Shown here: positions 40,672-49,040 of the stretch, one piece after another | Position numbering within the stretch: position 1 is the first letter of the stretch | Layout: every line of letters begins with the position of its first letter | Assembly: GCF_007489285.1 (NCBI RefSeq) | Contig: NZ_VLIY01000005.1 | Span: 134,905-198,904 of the forward strand | Direction of reading: 5' to 3' | Source: Skermania sp. ID1734 | GTDB taxonomy: Bacteria; Actinomycetota; Actinomycetes; Mycobacteriales; Mycobacteriaceae | Length of the DNA stretch: 64,000 nucleotides | Made by a program: the position numbers and the translations under genes | The notes under the pieces: generated by a model | What the model was told of the DNA's origin: nothing | Databases searched by the model: none | Seen by the model: only the letters and a program-made list of their open reading frames with translations

Positions 40672-41588
40672 CGACGGAAGTTGTTGGCGCCGCGTACGAG
40701 TCGTTTCGAACGGAACTCGTGGACGCCGGTCTCCTCCTACCGACCGCGGTGCCGGGTCTCTATGGGCGGTCCGAGGCCTTCGAGGACATCGTCGAGGCAG
40801 TGGATGCGCTCATCTCACGGGTAGCGCCGCCAACCGCGACGAAAGTGCGGTTTCCACCCGTCTACCCGCGAGCGTCCTTCGAACGCACCGACTACATCGT
40901 GTCGTTTCCCAACTTGACCGGCACGGTGCACAGCTTCGATGGCACCGATAGCGAGCACCGGGCTTTGCTGGCAGCGAGATCCGCTGGCCAGCAATGGGAT
41001 CAGTGGCTGCATCCCGGAGAGACCTGCCTGGTGTCGGCGGCCTGTCATCCGGTGTACGAAACGCTTCCCCGGGATTTGAGCCAAGCCGGCGTCCTGTTCG
41101 ATGTTCACGGATATTGCTTCCGGCATGAGCCGTCGCCGGACCCCTTGCGAATGCAGGCCTTTCGTATGCGGGAGTTCGTCCGCGTTGGCACGGCCGTTCA
41201 GGCCACCGCGCATCGCGAGGAGTGGATCGATACCGCGCGAAACGTGTTGTGCACTCTCGATCTCGAGCCGAAGGTGGTCGGCGCGAACGATCCGTTCTTT
41301 GGTCGTGCGGGTCGAATGCTGGCTGTCAATCAGCGTGATGCCGGACTGAAAACTGAACTCGTGGTCGACCTGTACGACGGGTTGAACGAGGGCACCGCGC
41401 TGGCATCCTGCAATTATCACGAAGACCACTTCGGTGTCGGGTTTGGTATTCGCACTCCGCAGGGAACCGATGCGCACTCATCGTGCGTCGGCTTCGGCCT
41501 GGAACGTATTGCGCTGGCATTGATTCGGAGCCGTGGGTTGAACACCTCACGCTGGATTGACGATGTGCGACGACTGGTGCCGGCGTGA
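40668..41588 (+). CDS. Amino acid:[carrier protein] ligase (SerRS-like)
   Basis: Homologue of the class II aminoacyl-tRNA synthetase core that lacks a tRNA-binding arm and loads an amino acid on a carrier-protein thiol (family described from Bradyrhizobium). The 306 residues show motif 2 as YCFRHEPSP with RMREFVRVG (149-174) and motif 3 as GFGLERIALAL (275-285). Atypical SerRS relatives hold catalytic zinc with Cys-Glu-Cys; candidates here are Cys126, Glu169 and Cys273. Family members prefer small amino acids such as glycine or alanine; the specificity here is unknown. The gene overlaps the dehydrogenase and DUF1839 genes by 4 bases on each side. Confidence 0.88.
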   Translation: MTTEVVGAAYESFRTELVDAGLLLPTAVPGLYGRSEAFEDIVEAVDALISRVAPPTATKVRFPPVYPRASFERTDYIVSFPNLTGTVHSFDGTDSEHRALLAARSAGQQWDQWLHPGETCLVSAACHPVYETLPRDLSQAGVLFDVHGYCFRHEPSPDPLRMQAFRMREFVRVGTAVQATAHREEWIDTARNVLCTLDLEPKVVGANDPFFGRAGRMLAVNQRDAGLKTELVVDLYDGLNEGTALASCNYHEDHFGVGFGIRTPQGTDAHSSCVGFGLERIALALIRSRGLNTSRWIDDVRRLVPA

Positions 41589-42547
41589 CCGTACGACTGA
41601 TCAATGTTGACCCGGACGACTATCGGGCTCATCCAATTCATGGCGACGGCCGCATCTGGCCGGAAACCAACTGCTACGTCGATCTGTGGGTCGAGGTACT
41701 GCATTCACTCGGGATGGATCCGTTGCCGGTGTTGGCCCCGGCCTTGGCTGCAGACTTCGATGGCCGGCAGTGGAAGTTCCTTAAGGTGCAGCCGGAGGAC
41801 TTGTTCGATCTCTACGGCATCGAGGTCGGCGAGATGAACGTGTGGAAGCCGGTCCTCGAGCACATTTCGGACAATTGCGAGGCAGGCATCCTGTCCACCG
41901 TGGAGGTTGACGGATATTGGCTTCCGGATACCAGCGGCACCAGCTATCGACGTGAACACACGAAGACGACTGTCGTTCCGAACTACGTAGATACCGGGCG
42001 GCGGGTGCTCGAGTATTTTCACAATGGCGGTTACTACCGGTTGGTCGATGCCGATTTCGATGGGTTGTTCGGCGCGTTCTCGCGAGCCATGCCACCGTAC
42101 GTCGAGCAGGTATTCCTGGGCCGCGGCAAGCCCGGGGCCAACTACGACGTGGGAATAGCGCTGGCACACAAGTATTTGGAGCGCCGGCCCAAAGAGAACC
42201 CCGTCGCGGAGATGGGTGCCTTTGTCATCGATCAAATCCCGTGGTTGGCCAGCGAGGGCATCGACGTCTTTCACGACTGGTCGTTCGGAACCCTGCGACA
42301 GTGCGGGGCGACAGCTGAGATTGCCGCGGACTTCATGCGTTATCTGGACGCGAGGGGCGTCAGCGACGCGGACCATGCGGCACGGGCATTCGACAGCGTG
42401 GCGGGTGCGCTCAAGGCAATCCAATTCCAAGTCGCTCGCGCGGCAAACGGGCGCGGTGCGTCGTCACTCCCCGACGCGTTCGATCATGCTGCGCAGGCGT
42501 GGAGCGCCGCGTTCTTTCACACCACGTGCGCATTGTCGCTAATCTGA
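41585..42547 (+). CDS. DUF1839 family protein
   Basis: A 320-residue cytoplasmic protein of unknown function. Visible conserved-looking segments are HGDGRIWPETNCYVDLWVEV (19-38), FLKVQPEDLFDLYGIEVGEM, and HNGGYYRLVDADFDGLF. DUF1839 genes are known to accompany amino acid:carrier-protein ligases in other bacteria (recalled), so it probably handles the loaded carrier or its product. It overlaps the ligase by 4 bases and is 6 bases before the GH2 gene. Confidence 0.82.
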   Translation: MTVRLINVDPDDYRAHPIHGDGRIWPETNCYVDLWVEVLHSLGMDPLPVLAPALAADFDGRQWKFLKVQPEDLFDLYGIEVGEMNVWKPVLEHISDNCEAGILSTVEVDGYWLPDTSGTSYRREHTKTTVVPNYVDTGRRVLEYFHNGGYYRLVDADFDGLFGAFSRAMPPYVEQVFLGRGKPGANYDVGIALAHKYLERRPKENPVAEMGAFVIDQIPWLASEGIDVFHDWSFGTLRQCGATAEIAADFMRYLDARGVSDADHAARAFDSVAGALKAIQFQVARAANGRGASSLPDAFDHAAQAWSAAFFHTTCALSLI

Positions 42548-42553
42548 GCAGCA

Positions 42554-44998
42554 ATGGACTTGATCACCGACGCCCAGTGGTACTGCTGCGCAACCGCACC
42601 AGATTCGGTCACGAAGCCAGGCGACCTGCCGGCGCGTGATGACGACGCATGGTTTGCCGCCACTGTGCCCGGTACCGTCGCCCAAAGCGTCGGCACCGAC
42701 GTAGACGTCGACGCGTTCGACTGGTGGTTCGTCACCGACGTGCGGCGAATTGGGATCGGCCCGTGGCACTTGCAATGCGACGGACTGGCGACGGTCGCGG
42801 AGATTTGGCTCGATGACACGCTTCTCGCGAGCTCGGAGTCGATGTTTATCCCGCTCAATCTCGAAATAGACCATCTGCGAGCCGAATTCCGGATCAGCAT
42901 CCGATTTCGATCGATGGGCGAGCTGGTCGCTACGCGACACCCACGGGGGCGCTGGCGCAGTGGTTTGCTGCCAAACCAAGCATGGCGCTGGTTCCGGACG
43001 ACTCTCATCGGCCGGGCCGCGTTTCTTTCCCGGCTGCCGGCCCCGGCCGGACCGTGGCGGCCAATGCACCTGCTGGATTCTGGCTCACCAGTTGTCGTCA
43101 GCCGCAACGTCAAAGCTGAACTCCGCGGCAATACGGGAACAGTGCGAATCGAAGTTGCGTGGCGGGGCCTTGATCCAGCGCTGGATCGAGTGAAATATGT
43201 TGTTGCTGGAATCGAGACGGACGCAGTGTTGACGGTCGCGAGCAGCGGCGAAGTCATTGCGAAGGCCACAGTGCACGTCGAGAATCCGCGGCTGTGGTGG
43301 CCGCATACCCACGGCAATCCAGATGTGTATGGGATCGAGGCTCAGATCGGTGCGCAGAAAGTCGACCTGGGGCTGTGCGGATTTCGCGAACTTTCGATAG
43401 ATCGCCGTGACGGTCGATTCGCGTTGTCCGTGAACGGAGTCGAGATCTTCTGCCGTGGGGCGTGCTGGGTACCTGTCGACCCAGTCGGATTCGGCGACAC
43501 CGAGGAGCTTCGACGGACTCTCGAGCTGGTCCGTGACGGCGGCATGAACATGGTTCGGGTCACTGGAACCATGGTGTACGAGTCGCCGGCCTTCTGGCAG
43601 GCCTGTGCCGAATTGGGAATCATGGTGTGGCAGGACGCAATGCTGGCAACGTTAGACCCGCCGGAGGACCCGAGCTTTCTGGCTGCTGTGGAATCCGAAA
43701 TGCGCGCGCTGTTGATGGGCATTAGCGGAAACCCGGCATTGGCGGTCTTGAGCGGAGGCAGCGAAACCGAGCAGCAGCCAGCATATTTGGGTCTCGGGCC
43801 ATTCCGGATCTCGGCGATACATGAAACGATTCCGGCGGCCGCCGCTGATCTCGCGCCCGACGTGCCCTACGTCAGTTCGTCACCCGCATCGCAGAATGAA
43901 TCCGGCTTCTTGCCAACGTACCTGCGCAGCGAAGTTTCGCACTACTTCGGCGTCGGTGCTTATGAGCGGCCGCTGACGGACGTTCGCACCGCCGGTGTGC
44001 GGTTTGCTACCGAATGCCTAGCCTTCGCAACGCCGCCGAGCGTTGACATGGTCGATCGAGTCTTCGGTGGGTCGTATGTTGCTGGCCACCATCCGGTTTG
44101 GAAGGCGGCGGCGCCGCGAGACCGCGGCGCATCCTGGGACTTCGAGGACACCCGCGACTTCTACGTGCGCACCGTGTTTGGCGTCGATCCGGCCGAGGTG
44201 CGTCGGAGTGATCCCGATCGGTATCTCGACCTTGGCCGTGCTGCGATCATCGAAGCCATGGTGTCCTGCTACAAGTATTGGCGGCGAACCGATTCCGGGT
44301 GCGACGGGGCGCTCGTGTTGGCCCTACGGGACTTCGAGCCGGGGGCAGGGTGGGGGCTGCTGGACAGCGAGGGTCGTCCGAAGGCGCCGTGGTATCCGCT
44401 TTCACGCGTGCTTCAGCCAGTGGCAGTGACGGTTTCAGATGATGGGTTGAACGGGATTCGTGTCGACATGTTCAACGACACTGGCTCTGACGTCGAGGCG
44501 GAGTTGATTGTCGAGTTGTACGCGGTCGGCACGGATGTGCCGACAATCGTCCGCCGCGAGGTTTCTCTGCCGCCGCGATCAGCCACAACCACCACGCTCG
44601 ATGCGCTGCTGGGGCGGTTCGTCGATGTCGGGCATGCGTACAGGTTCGGTCCGCGTGGGTATGAAGCGGTCCGGGTGGCTTTGGTACGGGATGGTGTGCC
44701 TGTTGCCGAAGATGTTCAGCTCGTGAGTCTCTACCAGCCGCATCGGGAGGACATCGGCCTTACCGCGACTGTTCGCCAGTCAGCAAGCGGCGCGTGGCAG
44801 ATGCAGGTTCTTGCTCACCGAACTGCTCGTTATGTCGCGATCGATGTGGAGGGCTACGAGCCTTCCGATGATTGGTTTCATTTGCCTGCTGGCGCGGTGA
44901 AGACCGTCGCGCTACGGCAGAGAGGTGATTGCAAAAATGTCCCGTCCGGAACCGTGCGGGCGCAGAATTCCTTCGCGGTGCCAGTTGGTCGTGCGTAG
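42554..44998 (+). CDS. Glycoside hydrolase family 2 protein (beta-mannosidase-like)
   Basis: An 814-residue GH2 protein with a jelly-roll sugar-binding domain (about 1-175), an immunoglobulin-like domain (180-280), a TIM barrel (about 285-620) and further beta domains. The barrel shows GGMNMVRVTGTMVYESPAFW and, at the acid/base position, LAVLSGGSETEQ with Glu404 where classic enzymes have GNNE. There is no signal peptide, so it would act in the cytoplasm. It may trim or transfer a sugar on an intermediate, or be a non-catalytic relative. Last gene of the left-arm operon; it converges with a GT4 gene. Confidence 0.8.
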   Translation: MDLITDAQWYCCATAPDSVTKPGDLPARDDDAWFAATVPGTVAQSVGTDVDVDAFDWWFVTDVRRIGIGPWHLQCDGLATVAEIWLDDTLLASSESMFIPLNLEIDHLRAEFRISIRFRSMGELVATRHPRGRWRSGLLPNQAWRWFRTTLIGRAAFLSRLPAPAGPWRPMHLLDSGSPVVVSRNVKAELRGNTGTVRIEVAWRGLDPALDRVKYVVAGIETDAVLTVASSGEVIAKATVHVENPRLWWPHTHGNPDVYGIEAQIGAQKVDLGLCGFRELSIDRRDGRFALSVNGVEIFCRGACWVPVDPVGFGDTEELRRTLELVRDGGMNMVRVTGTMVYESPAFWQACAELGIMVWQDAMLATLDPPEDPSFLAAVESEMRALLMGISGNPALAVLSGGSETEQQPAYLGLGPFRISAIHETIPAAAADLAPDVPYVSSSPASQNESGFLPTYLRSEVSHYFGVGAYERPLTDVRTAGVRFATECLAFATPPSVDMVDRVFGGSYVAGHHPVWKAAAPRDRGASWDFEDTRDFYVRTVFGVDPAEVRRSDPDRYLDLGRAAIIEAMVSCYKYWRRTDSGCDGALVLALRDFEPGAGWGLLDSEGRPKAPWYPLSRVLQPVAVTVSDDGLNGIRVDMFNDTGSDVEAELIVELYAVGTDVPTIVRREVSLPPRSATTTTLDALLGRFVDVGHAYRFGPRGYEAVRVALVRDGVPVAEDVQLVSLYQPHREDIGLTATVRQSASGAWQMQVLAHRTARYVAIDVEGYEPSDDWFHLPAGAVKTVALRQRGDCKNVPSGTVRAQNSFAVPVGRA

Positions 44999-45045
44999 TC
45001 TGGGTAATCAGTTTCGCCCGGCCACTTGTGACGAGCCAGGCCTCC

Positions 45046-46143
45046 TCACAAGTTGGAGACCACTTCACGCATCTTTATCCGAAATTGCTTCTCGGAAAAG
45101 GCTTCTGCGTGGCGACGTATTTCGGTGTCATTGAACTCGGCCGGCCGAAAGCCACGCATCGCTGCCGCGAATCGGTCGACAACCGCTTCATCCTCGCCGG
45201 GTTCGATCAGTATTCCTGACACATCGGGGATGACGGTGTCGAGCGATCCACCTGCGCCGAGCGCGATCACCGGGGTGCCGCAGGCCATTGCCTCGACCGG
45301 CACAATCCCGAAGTCTTCCACCCCCGGCATGATTAGCGCACGCGCCTTTTGCTGCAGCCCAACCAGCTCAGCGTCGGAGACTCTGCCCAAGAATGTGGTT
45401 TCCGGACCGGCGATCGCCTTGCACTGCGCCGCAGATCGGCCATCACCTGCAACGACGAGCCGCACACCCGCTCGCCGAGCAGCCCGCACGGCAAGATCAG
45501 CACGCTTATAGGGAACGAGCCTGCCGGCGAGGAGAAAGAAATCTTCCTTGGCCGCCGGCCCAATGGGCACAAACCGGTCCGTGTTTACTGGCGGATGAAC
45601 GACAACGGAGCTTCTGCCCCACCACTTTTCGATCCGTCGAGCGACCTCGCGGGAATTGGCCACGATCGCCGTCACCTTCCCAGCGGCGAGGCTCTCGGTG
45701 CGAACCGTCTGACGAGCGAGCGCAGACAACGCTGCACGACCTACGCGACTCGAGGTCTCGCCGCGGCGCATTGCTGGATCCCATGCCCATCGTGCAGGGG
45801 AGTGCACATAAGCGATCGTCGGAACCATCGCAGCGCTCGCGGCCGCGAGGGCGAGGGCGTGATGGCTGATGATCACTGCATCGGCGTCTCCGAAATCCAG
45901 CGCCCGTAAGTTTCTTGGCACCAGGGGCAACAGTGGCGCGTGGGATTGTCGGCCGGTCGCTCTGTGCAAGCGATCCAACGCCGTCACCCGCATGCGGCCT
46001 TCGAGCGCCGGAGGAATGGCGGTGGGGTCGGCGAACGGGACATAAACGGTGGCTTCCGGCCACTCCATGGCCAACTGTTGAACCACGTTTTCCGCGCCGC
46101 CGCGTTCGGTCCATCGCTCGTGAACGATTGCCACTCTCGACAA
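45046..46143 (-). CDS. Glycosyltransferase family 4 (GT-B fold) A
   Basis: A 365-residue retaining glycosyltransferase. The N-terminal domain has AIVHERWTERGGAENVV (4-20) and VHSPARWAWDP, and the C-terminal domain has FFLLAGRLVPYKRADLAVRA and the donor-binding motif EDFGIVPVEAMACGTPVIA. The start is TTG at 46143, because GAGGAGG lies 8 bases upstream; an upstream frame has no ribosome site. It probably adds a sugar, possibly mannosyl-like, to the repeat unit of the surface polysaccharide. It is separated from the main operon but on the same strand. Confidence 0.87.
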   Translation of the reverse strand: MSRVAIVHERWTERGGAENVVQQLAMEWPEATVYVPFADPTAIPPALEGRMRVTALDRLHRATGRQSHAPLLPLVPRNLRALDFGDADAVIISHHALALAAASAAMVPTIAYVHSPARWAWDPAMRRGETSSRVGRAALSALARQTVRTESLAAGKVTAIVANSREVARRIEKWWGRSSVVVHPPVNTDRFVPIGPAAKEDFFLLAGRLVPYKRADLAVRAARRAGVRLVVAGDGRSAAQCKAIAGPETTFLGRVSDAELVGLQQKARALIMPGVEDFGIVPVEAMACGTPVIALGAGGSLDTVIPDVSGILIEPGEDEAVVDRFAAAMRGFRPAEFNDTEIRRHAEAFSEKQFRIKMREVVSNL

Positions 46144-46390
46144 TGTCAGTTCCTCCTCAATGCCGGGAGTCGTTATCGCACGACGAATGGAGCACACGAA
46201 CGTCGCAAATAGCACTCATGGGTTGTCGCGTTAGTTTGTCTACCGCGCCGTTCCAGATGCTCCGCGGTTCGATCACATGATACCGTCGAATATCTTTGCA
46301 GGTGGACGCAGGAAGATTTCGAGAATTCGCCTTCAAGGCGAGGGTGAAAGCATAGGCGAAATTTGCGACAGTCCTCCGTCCAGCATGTGG

Positions 46391-46969
46391 TCAACAACCA
46401 TTTTGGGTGAGCGCCCGCAGCCATCCGCCAGTCTGATAGGCCCACGCGAAGAGTAATTCAGAAATACCGCGAGTCTGGGGGTACGTCGCCAGCTGTATTT
46501 GTCCAGTAAAGCAGCGACCGACGATGTATCGCGCACGATACAAGTGGTCTGTCGAAGTCACCAAGATGATGCTGCGCCAGCCGCGTTCCGCGGCGACAGT
46601 ACGTATTTCTTGCGCTTCCCCACGAGTGGTCCAAGGAACAGGCAGAAAGCAGGTAATTGAGACACGCGCCGGTGTATCGCAGATTCGTGTCATCACCGGG
46701 TCTCGGGGGCCTGCAGAGTTAGAGATCAATACCTGGGGAGCAAGACCTTCTTCGGCGAGTTGGATGCCATAGCGAAATCTCTCGTAAGTCGCGCCGCCGA
46801 GTACGACGACCGCGTCTGCAGGCTGTAGCGGCTTGCTCGTGTTCGGGTCGACGTAAACATTGCGGATCAGCGCACCTGTTGCCGCTACGAGGAACGCTAT
46901 CGTAATGCATGCCCAAAGCTTAATCCCCCTGCTAGCCAGCAGAGTTCGGGCAGGACGCTTACGTATCAC
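46391..46969 (-). CDS. YdcF/ElyC-like DUF218 membrane protein
   Basis: A 192-residue protein with one N-terminal TM helix (LWACITIAFLVAATGALI, 18-35) and a DUF218 domain: DAVVVLGGATYERFRYGIQL (52-71), ISNSAG, and VTSTDHLYRARYI, the region conserved in ElyC/SanA/YdcF proteins. Members of this family influence lipid-carrier recycling and envelope polysaccharide pathways. The GTG at 46969 overlaps the stop of a short upstream frame (GTGA). Confidence 0.82.
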   Translation of the reverse strand: MIRKRPARTLLASRGIKLWACITIAFLVAATGALIRNVYVDPNTSKPLQPADAVVVLGGATYERFRYGIQLAEEGLAPQVLISNSAGPRDPVMTRICDTPARVSITCFLPVPWTTRGEAQEIRTVAAERGWRSIILVTSTDHLYRARYIVGRCFTGQIQLATYPQTRGISELLFAWAYQTGGWLRALTQNGC

Positions 46970-47076
46970 CTTGACGGATCCGTTCCCAGCGGCAGGGCCA
47001 CGAAGGCGCCGTCGGGTCCGATGATGGTCGCGGCGGTAGCGTCGGAGGTGACCGGCGTGTGTCTCGGAATCGGCAT
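46966..47076 (-). CDS. Possible 36-residue peptide coupled to the YdcF-like gene
   Basis: A short frame reading MPIPRHTPVTSDATAATIIG and ending LPLGTDPSR. Third codon positions are strongly G/C and its TGA overlaps the next GTG in the pattern used throughout this locus. There is no good ribosome site and no family. It may be a leader peptide, a remnant of a longer gene, or chance. Confidence 0.35.
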   Translation of the reverse strand: MPIPRHTPVTSDATAATIIGPDGAFVALPLGTDPSR

Positions 47077-47222
47077 CAGCACACTATCGCCGGATTTGTC
47101 GTGACGCCGGGTCGCCTTGCCAGTCGAGCGAACAGGGCTGTGTGTCCTTTGTCTCGATTGTGTCGATGAGTATTAATAGCGAGCATGGCACGCAATGGCG
47201 TCCTACGCTCAAGTGCGGTCAC

Positions 47223-49040
47223 TCAAAGATGTGCCTCCGGCATGGACTGGCGCGCGGAAGTAGAAACTTCTGCACTTTCTTGCTTACACCAGCTGAGCAC
47301 TTCGCTTCGAACAGCGGCGCGTACCGCCGGATGATATGCGGTGTGATCGCCAGCATCGGTGCGAATTACCCGTAGTGGCGCGTCGAGACGTTGCAGGCTT
47401 TCTGGTCCACGCTGTGTTCGGAACCAATCTGCGTCGAAAGGGGCAAGGATTACCGAGACCCGGATGCCCTTTTGCAGCAACGGGCGAAGTAGAACTTCCG
47501 GCACTTGGGTAACGCCAAATCTTCCTAACCACAACCAGCTCCGGTACGGCATGTACTTGGATAAGAACGATTTGAAGCGTCCGCGGAAAGACCGCTGGAA
47601 TGCAGGATCGGTGCGAAGCAGCCCGAAGTCTGCCGGTAACATTTGATCGTTGTCGGCGCAATCGTGCTTGTTTCGCCACGACCAGAGAATCACATTGATC
47701 AGCACGACTGCCGACGCTTTCGCTGTTCTGCCCAACTGCGCCGAAAACCACGAACCGGAGCACACCCCCGCAGCAAGCAAATTCGATGGTGGCGCCGCGG
47801 CGGCAGCCGCGTCGAACGCGTCTTCAATCGCCTCGGCGGAGTAGATGGCTGTCGATTCGTCCAGTTTCACCTTCGCGGTCTCGCCCACCCCGCGCCTGTC
47901 GAAGCGGACGGCACAGGCACCGGCGGCGGCAGCAAGGCGAGACAGGGTCACCCATTCTCGATTGGGGCCATGGTGGGTGTCGTTGGCAGTGCCAAAGAAG
48001 AGGGCTGTGCGAGTCGTCCGGTCGATGGTGTCGTCGGCAGGCTGCGACCGGATCGCAAACAGGCGGTTGGGTCCCAGGAATTCGATGCGCTCGATGACAG
48101 TTATTCCTCGGCCCTCTTCGAACACCGCCTGTTCGACGTACCGCGGGTCAATCGGCATTGTGTCGGTCGGTGTCACGCGGTCGAGCCAGCTGGCGAGTGT
48201 CTGAATCGCTTCGCCGGGAATCCGCACGACGTACCCACACGGCTGGACAAACTCAACCATTCCGTCGACCTCGAGATGCTCTGCTGCCGTGGCCTCACAG
48301 AAGTGCGCCAGGTGTGGGTCGCGGCGACCACGACGGGGGGCGACCAGCCAGCGTGTGGCAATGGGCGCGTCGGTCGGCGACAAACGAAGCTCGGCTAATT
48401 TCTTTGCGGCTGTGTCCGCATAGCTTGTGCCGATCAGTGCAACTGTGTCGGGATCTTCGACTACTTCCTCGATCGCGGTGTCGGTGGTTCGCGCGCCGTT
48501 CGCAGAATCGTTGTGATGGGCGTTTACCGTCATGGAATACAAGGCGCGTTGTTCTCGTACGAACGCCCGGCCGTTGCTGATCGGGTCCCAGAGGATGACT
48601 GGACCCAACGGGATGGCGATCTGCCCTGCGATCAGAGCTCCAGCTCGTAGTGCGATCACTGCGGGCCGATGCGGTGAGAGATCCTGCAAGTAGGCGAGGG
48701 CCTCGTTGACGCTGTCCAGCCAACGCTCAGCGATATCCTCGCGCACCGAGTCGAGAGCGGAGTCGCCGGTGCCGTAGTAATCGAACCTCAACGCGGCAAA
48801 CCCGCGTGCGGCGAGTGTCTCGGCGAGCATTCGGAGACCGCGCACACTGTCGAATTGCTCCTTGGCCAGCGGTGAGCATATTAGGACCGTGCCCCGCACC
48901 AGCCTTGACGCTGGGTGATGGAGAACACCAAATACTGGTCGGCCCGGTGGTCCGAAGTAGGTCGGCCGTTCGCAGGTGGCTTCGAGAATAGAACCTCCAG
49001 GTGTCTCTGGAATATTGCTGGGAAGTGGCGTATCAATCAT
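47223..49040 (-). CDS. Tandem alpha/beta-hydrolase protein of the EPS operon
   Basis: A 605-residue protein with two successive alpha/beta-hydrolase-like halves. The first (about 15-280) has TVLICSPLAKEQFDSVRGLR and AALRFDYYGTGDS but ALRAGAL where the nucleophile elbow should be, so it looks inactive. The second (about 315-590) has ACAVRFDRRGVGET, the elbow GVCSGSWF with a plausible Ser, and GDHTAYHPA with a plausible His. The halves resemble hydrolases that accompany exosortase/exopolysaccharide loci. The ATG at 49040 overlaps the Wzz stop by 8 bases; an upstream ATG is inside the Wzz gene. Last gene of the right-arm operon. Confidence 0.75.
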   Translation of the reverse strand: MIDTPLPSNIPETPGGSILEATCERPTYFGPPGRPVFGVLHHPASRLVRGTVLICSPLAKEQFDSVRGLRMLAETLAARGFAALRFDYYGTGDSALDSVREDIAERWLDSVNEALAYLQDLSPHRPAVIALRAGALIAGQIAIPLGPVILWDPISNGRAFVREQRALYSMTVNAHHNDSANGARTTDTAIEEVVEDPDTVALIGTSYADTAAKKLAELRLSPTDAPIATRWLVAPRRGRRDPHLAHFCEATAAEHLEVDGMVEFVQPCGYVVRIPGEAIQTLASWLDRVTPTDTMPIDPRYVEQAVFEEGRGITVIERIEFLGPNRLFAIRSQPADDTIDRTTRTALFFGTANDTHHGPNREWVTLSRLAAAAGACAVRFDRRGVGETAKVKLDESTAIYSAEAIEDAFDAAAAAAPPSNLLAAGVCSGSWFSAQLGRTAKASAVVLINVILWSWRNKHDCADNDQMLPADFGLLRTDPAFQRSFRGRFKSFLSKYMPYRSWLWLGRFGVTQVPEVLLRPLLQKGIRVSVILAPFDADWFRTQRGPESLQRLDAPLRVIRTDAGDHTAYHPAVRAAVRSEVLSWCKQESAEVSTSARQSMPEAHL

